From Conus ventricosus (lineage: Eukaryota > Mollusca > Gastropoda > Neogastropoda > Conidae), in the NCBI GenBank assembly GCA_018398815.1, contig CM031595.1:45373521-45437520 (forward strand): DNA of 64,000 bases. The letters are read 5' to 3'. Each line of letters opens with the position of its first letter. The stretch's first letter is position 1. Shown piece after piece: positions 60,999 through 64,000 of the stretch. The translations under genes were made by a program, and so were the position numbers. The notes below the pieces were generated by a model that was not told the DNA's origin, ran no database searches, and worked only from the letters and a program-made list of their open reading frames with translations.

Positions 60999-61867
60999 GA
61001 ACATTTGACAGCAACAAAAACTGAGTGATCAATGAAGATATGGTATGTCTGATGGATTTCAAACCTACAGATTTCCAGCGGCAGTCTGTGATGGTAGGTA
61101 ACTGCTGCAGTTGCTGCTGTGCCTTCTTTGCTGATGGACTGAACTTGATGTCAGATGGCAGAAATGAAATGATTATGAATTCATTTTAAAAACAAGTTTG
61201 GCACCGAAAAAGAAAGAAATTCAGTAGAAAACAGATATTTAGCTTTCCTCATTCCTTTTGTGTTACAATTGATATCAGTTCACTGATAAAGACTGTTCCT
61301 AAAAGATGGCTCAGAAAATAAGATCCAAATCATGATCAATGTTTAGAGACTGAGACACACTTTGGACTTTCATGTTCTCTAAAGGGTATATAGAATGTGG
61401 CCCATGTTTTTATGACAAATTCTTTTTGATGAATTATTAATCATAAAGAAAGAATATTAGAGATAGATACTTAGCAGATGACAGTTGTGAACCATGACAT
61501 CCAGGATATCCACATTATGAAAGTGAAGCTTTCATTTGTTGAGTTTTCTGGGCAAAAGTGCGCTTTATTTCAGCATGAATTTTTTAAATGATTGAGAAAT
61601 GAAATGCGTGTTTGGGCTAATAGTGAATGTATTTGGGTCCCCTTTGCTGCAAAAGATTTTCATCCTTGTTTAATTGTTGGTGTTAGTGATACTGACTTAC
61701 TTTCCTATAATGGCAAGGTAAGGAGAGAAATCAATTTACCAACAGAATTCAAGAAATGTTCATTGAATCAGAACTTTTGATAATTGCACATTTCCTGTTG
61801 CCTTAAAGATGATCTTAAATGACCATACTGGAAAATGTGTCAAGATGCTTGAACATGCATTTTGCAG

Positions 61868-61980
61868 GGTAATCAAATGTTTTAACTGGACCATGTCAGC
61901 TTTCACAAGGTGACCGCATGATTGTCATCCTTCCAAGAGTTCCAGAATGGTGGCTGTTGAATTTGGAAGCATTCGAGCAG
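61868..61980 (+). CDS. ACSM: ACSM-like acyl-CoA synthetase, exon 3, with a nonsense codon and a frameshift
   Basis: After the acceptor TTTGCAG it reads, in phase 1 from exon 2, G, stop (TAA), [20 protein letters not shown], then [10 protein letters not shown]. The [13 protein letters not shown] block is diagnostic of ACSM. The residue at the TAA aligns gaplessly with the family between exon 2 and SNVL. After WWLLN the expected FGSIRAG lies one base out of frame (ATTTGG would need one more T) and ends at the donor GCAG|GTGAGA. So either this is a decayed copy or one substitution and one T-run error are present. Later exons (AMP-binding core) are not in the window. Confidence 0.8.
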
Positions 61981-62459
61981 GTGAGATAGATCTTTGTGCT
62001 CAGGTTCTCATTTTAAGGCATGCTTAAAAGTAAAATGAAGATGAAAAACTAGACTAGATTCACAAATATAAAATAATACCTCTTCTACAGAAATGAGTAG
62101 ATGGCTGAAAATCAGAACTTCCCTTTGGAATGTATGTGTTATGGACCTCCTCATTTAGAAAACAAACAGCATTGTTAATTTGATACTGTTAATATCTCTT
62201 TGAAGTAGTTCTCTTTGTGCATATGACAGGGAAATATGCCAGAAAGACTGAGTGAAGAAAGACTACCCTTCAACAGATTAGTTTTTTACTTGGCTCTACC
62301 CAGAAGACAATCTGCTGTGTAAAGGAAAATGTGGATTGCAAAGCACTCCATTTGGTCTCTTATCAAGGATAGGTGCTATATAAATGCTCTGCATAATAAT
62401 AATATGATAATTAAATGTGTGTTGTCATTGTGTATACCAGATTTATCTCCCAATTAGTT

Positions 62460-63930
62460 GTCTTTCCCCTTGAAAAAATAGATTTTTCAAGATCATGTTT
62501 GTCTTTGCACAATTCCCAATAAAAACTGTCTCCCCAGAAGACTAATTTTTTGGTTCTTCTTTGACATGTTTCTACTAGATTTTACTCTCAGTAAAGACTT
62601 CCTCCTTTCAACCTTTTTGCCAAGACCATGTTGCCTTCTACAAGAGACTCCCTGTACAGATTCCTTCCTTATGAAATCCATTATATTTAGAACATTTGCC
62701 TTTGTACTAAATTTGTAAACAACAGGTTTTTTTTTCTAGAACATGCTTGTATTTGTGCTGAATTTACCTCCCAGTAAAAGCTCCTTCTTTTAAACCCCCA
62801 GTTTTTTTTTGTGTTTTTTTTTTCATCAGAACAACTTTGTACTAGATTAGCAATTGATAAAGACTCCCTCCCTACAAAAAAATGGTTTTTCTATAGCATG
62901 TTTGTCTTTGTACTAGATTTACTTCCCAATAAAGACTCCATTCCATGAAGACCTTTTTTTTTCTTTATGATCATGTCTTGTTTTACTAGATTAACCTTCT
63001 AGTACAGACTCGCACTCTTTAGAGACTTGTTTTTTAAGAACATGTCTTTGTACAAAATTCACACCCCAATAAAGATTAAGAAGGTATGCCTCCCAGTAAA
63101 GTCTCCTTTCCTCTAAAGATCAATTTTTCTAGAAAAATTTTGTCTTTGTATTAGATTTCTCTCCAGTAAAGACTCCATGGATTTAAAGACCAGTTTTTCT
63201 ATATGATTTGTCTCTGTACAAAATTTACATCCCAGTAAGGACTCCATTCTTCAAAGACTGGTTTTTCAAGATCATTTTGTCTCTGTTCTGTTTTCCCTTG
63301 AACAAAGACTCCCTCCACTAGAAGATAATTTGTTTTGTTTACATCATATTTGTCTTTCTTTGTGCCAGAGTTACCTTACAGTGAAGACTCACTTTAAAGG
63401 TTAGAGTTGTTTCCAGGGCAGTTTGTCTGTGTTGGTTTTAGATTTACCTCATTTATGTGACTCATTCATGTCAAGACATATTTGTAAGAACATGTTTGTC
63501 TGTGTCTCACTCAGATTCAAAACCCAGCACATACTCGTTTTCAAGAACATGTTTGTGTCTGACCCAGATTCAGTACTCGGTACATACTCCCTCCTTTAAA
63601 AGACATTCCCCCCCCCCCCCGAACATAAGTCTTAGCACTATAGTTACCTTCAGTTAAAGGTTCCCTGCTTTTTAAAGGCTTTCCTTTTCTTCTAGAACAT
63701 GTTTGTCTTTATCTGTGCTAGATTCAGTAAAGGCTCCCTCCCTTTGAACACTTTTTTTTCCCTCCTTGATTTTGTGTTTATGTTAGAGTTACCTCCCATC
63801 CCAATAAAGATTCCTTACCTGTAAATATGTGTATGTGTGTGTGTATGTGTGTGTGTGTGTAGTAAGAACATATTTGTTTGTGTTTGTACTAGATTTACTA
63901 TAATTTCCAGCGAACAGGAGACTTATTTTC
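62460..63930. repeat. Degenerate minisatellite, about 60-75 bp period
   Basis: Some 20 diverged units repeat the ordered blocks AACATGTTTGTCTTTGTACTA, GATTTAC.TCCCA, ATAAAGACTCCCTCC and AAAGAC..TTTTTCTAG. Clear examples are near 62736, 62900, 63040, 63190, 63480, 63540 and 63690. Several units contain AATAAA (62518, 62928, 63070, 63800). It lies downstream of ACSM exon 3, presumably in its next intron. No coding capacity. Confidence 0.75.
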
Positions 63931-64000
63931 TTTAATAAACTATAACCTTGTCAGTTGTGTGCACAAAATAGAAAGGAAATAAAAGAAAAGAGTGGCTAAA

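Overview
This is a eukaryotic window, most likely from a mollusc and perhaps a marine gastropod. That is inferred from small exons in long AT-rich introns, very dense (CA)n/(CT)n microsatellites, and a mixture of CR1-like, R2-like, RNase H-type, Penelope-like, DIRS-like and Ty3/gypsy-like elements. Nothing is prokaryotic: there are no operons or Shine-Dalgarno sites. Most long open frames are translated microsatellites (runs of HT, VC, SL or RE) and are not genes.

Three host genes can be assembled from exons. (1) A WDR90/POC16-like gene on the minus strand is seen as two exons of its N-terminal CFA20 domain (3038-3208 and 4622-5023). (2) A complete UPF0193/EVG1 (C22orf23) homologue on the minus strand has seven coding exons from the ATG at 27996 to the stop at 15577. 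(3) The first three coding exons of an ACSM-type medium-chain acyl-CoA synthetase lie on the plus strand (58268-61980), and the gene runs out of the window. The genes are not obviously related in function; WDR90 is centriolar, ACSM is predicted mitochondrial, and EVG1 has no assigned function.

The rest is mostly mobile-element debris. 7.2-9.0 kb, 48.0-48.85 kb and 50.4-54.2 kb hold three copies of one CR1-like family; the longest copy carries an N-terminal 2A-type ribosome-skipping motif followed by a PHD finger. 9.2-12.3 kb holds a zinc-finger LINE tail, a Penelope GIY-YIG remnant inside a perfect 36-bp inverted repeat, and a DIRS RNase H/tyrosine recombinase remnant. 29.0-33.2 kb is a nearly complete two-ORF CR1-like element with a PHD-finger ORF1. 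33.7 kb is another LINE tail, 35.6-37.0 kb a decayed gypsy Gag, 37.1-37.4 kb a tRNA-derived SINE, and 37.4-46.0 kb an R2-type element with a restriction-like endonuclease, present twice around a gap of exactly 1000 N. 62.5-63.9 kb is a degenerate minisatellite.

Sequence quality matters here. The two flanks of the N gap look like the same 3.4 kb (end of one contig, start of the next), so the duplication is probably an unmerged overlap. Host exons and transposon ORFs alike contain single-base indels, mostly in homopolymers, suggesting incompletely polished long-read sequence. The first 2.7 kb looks especially unreliable. Broken frames should therefore not be read automatically as pseudogenes.
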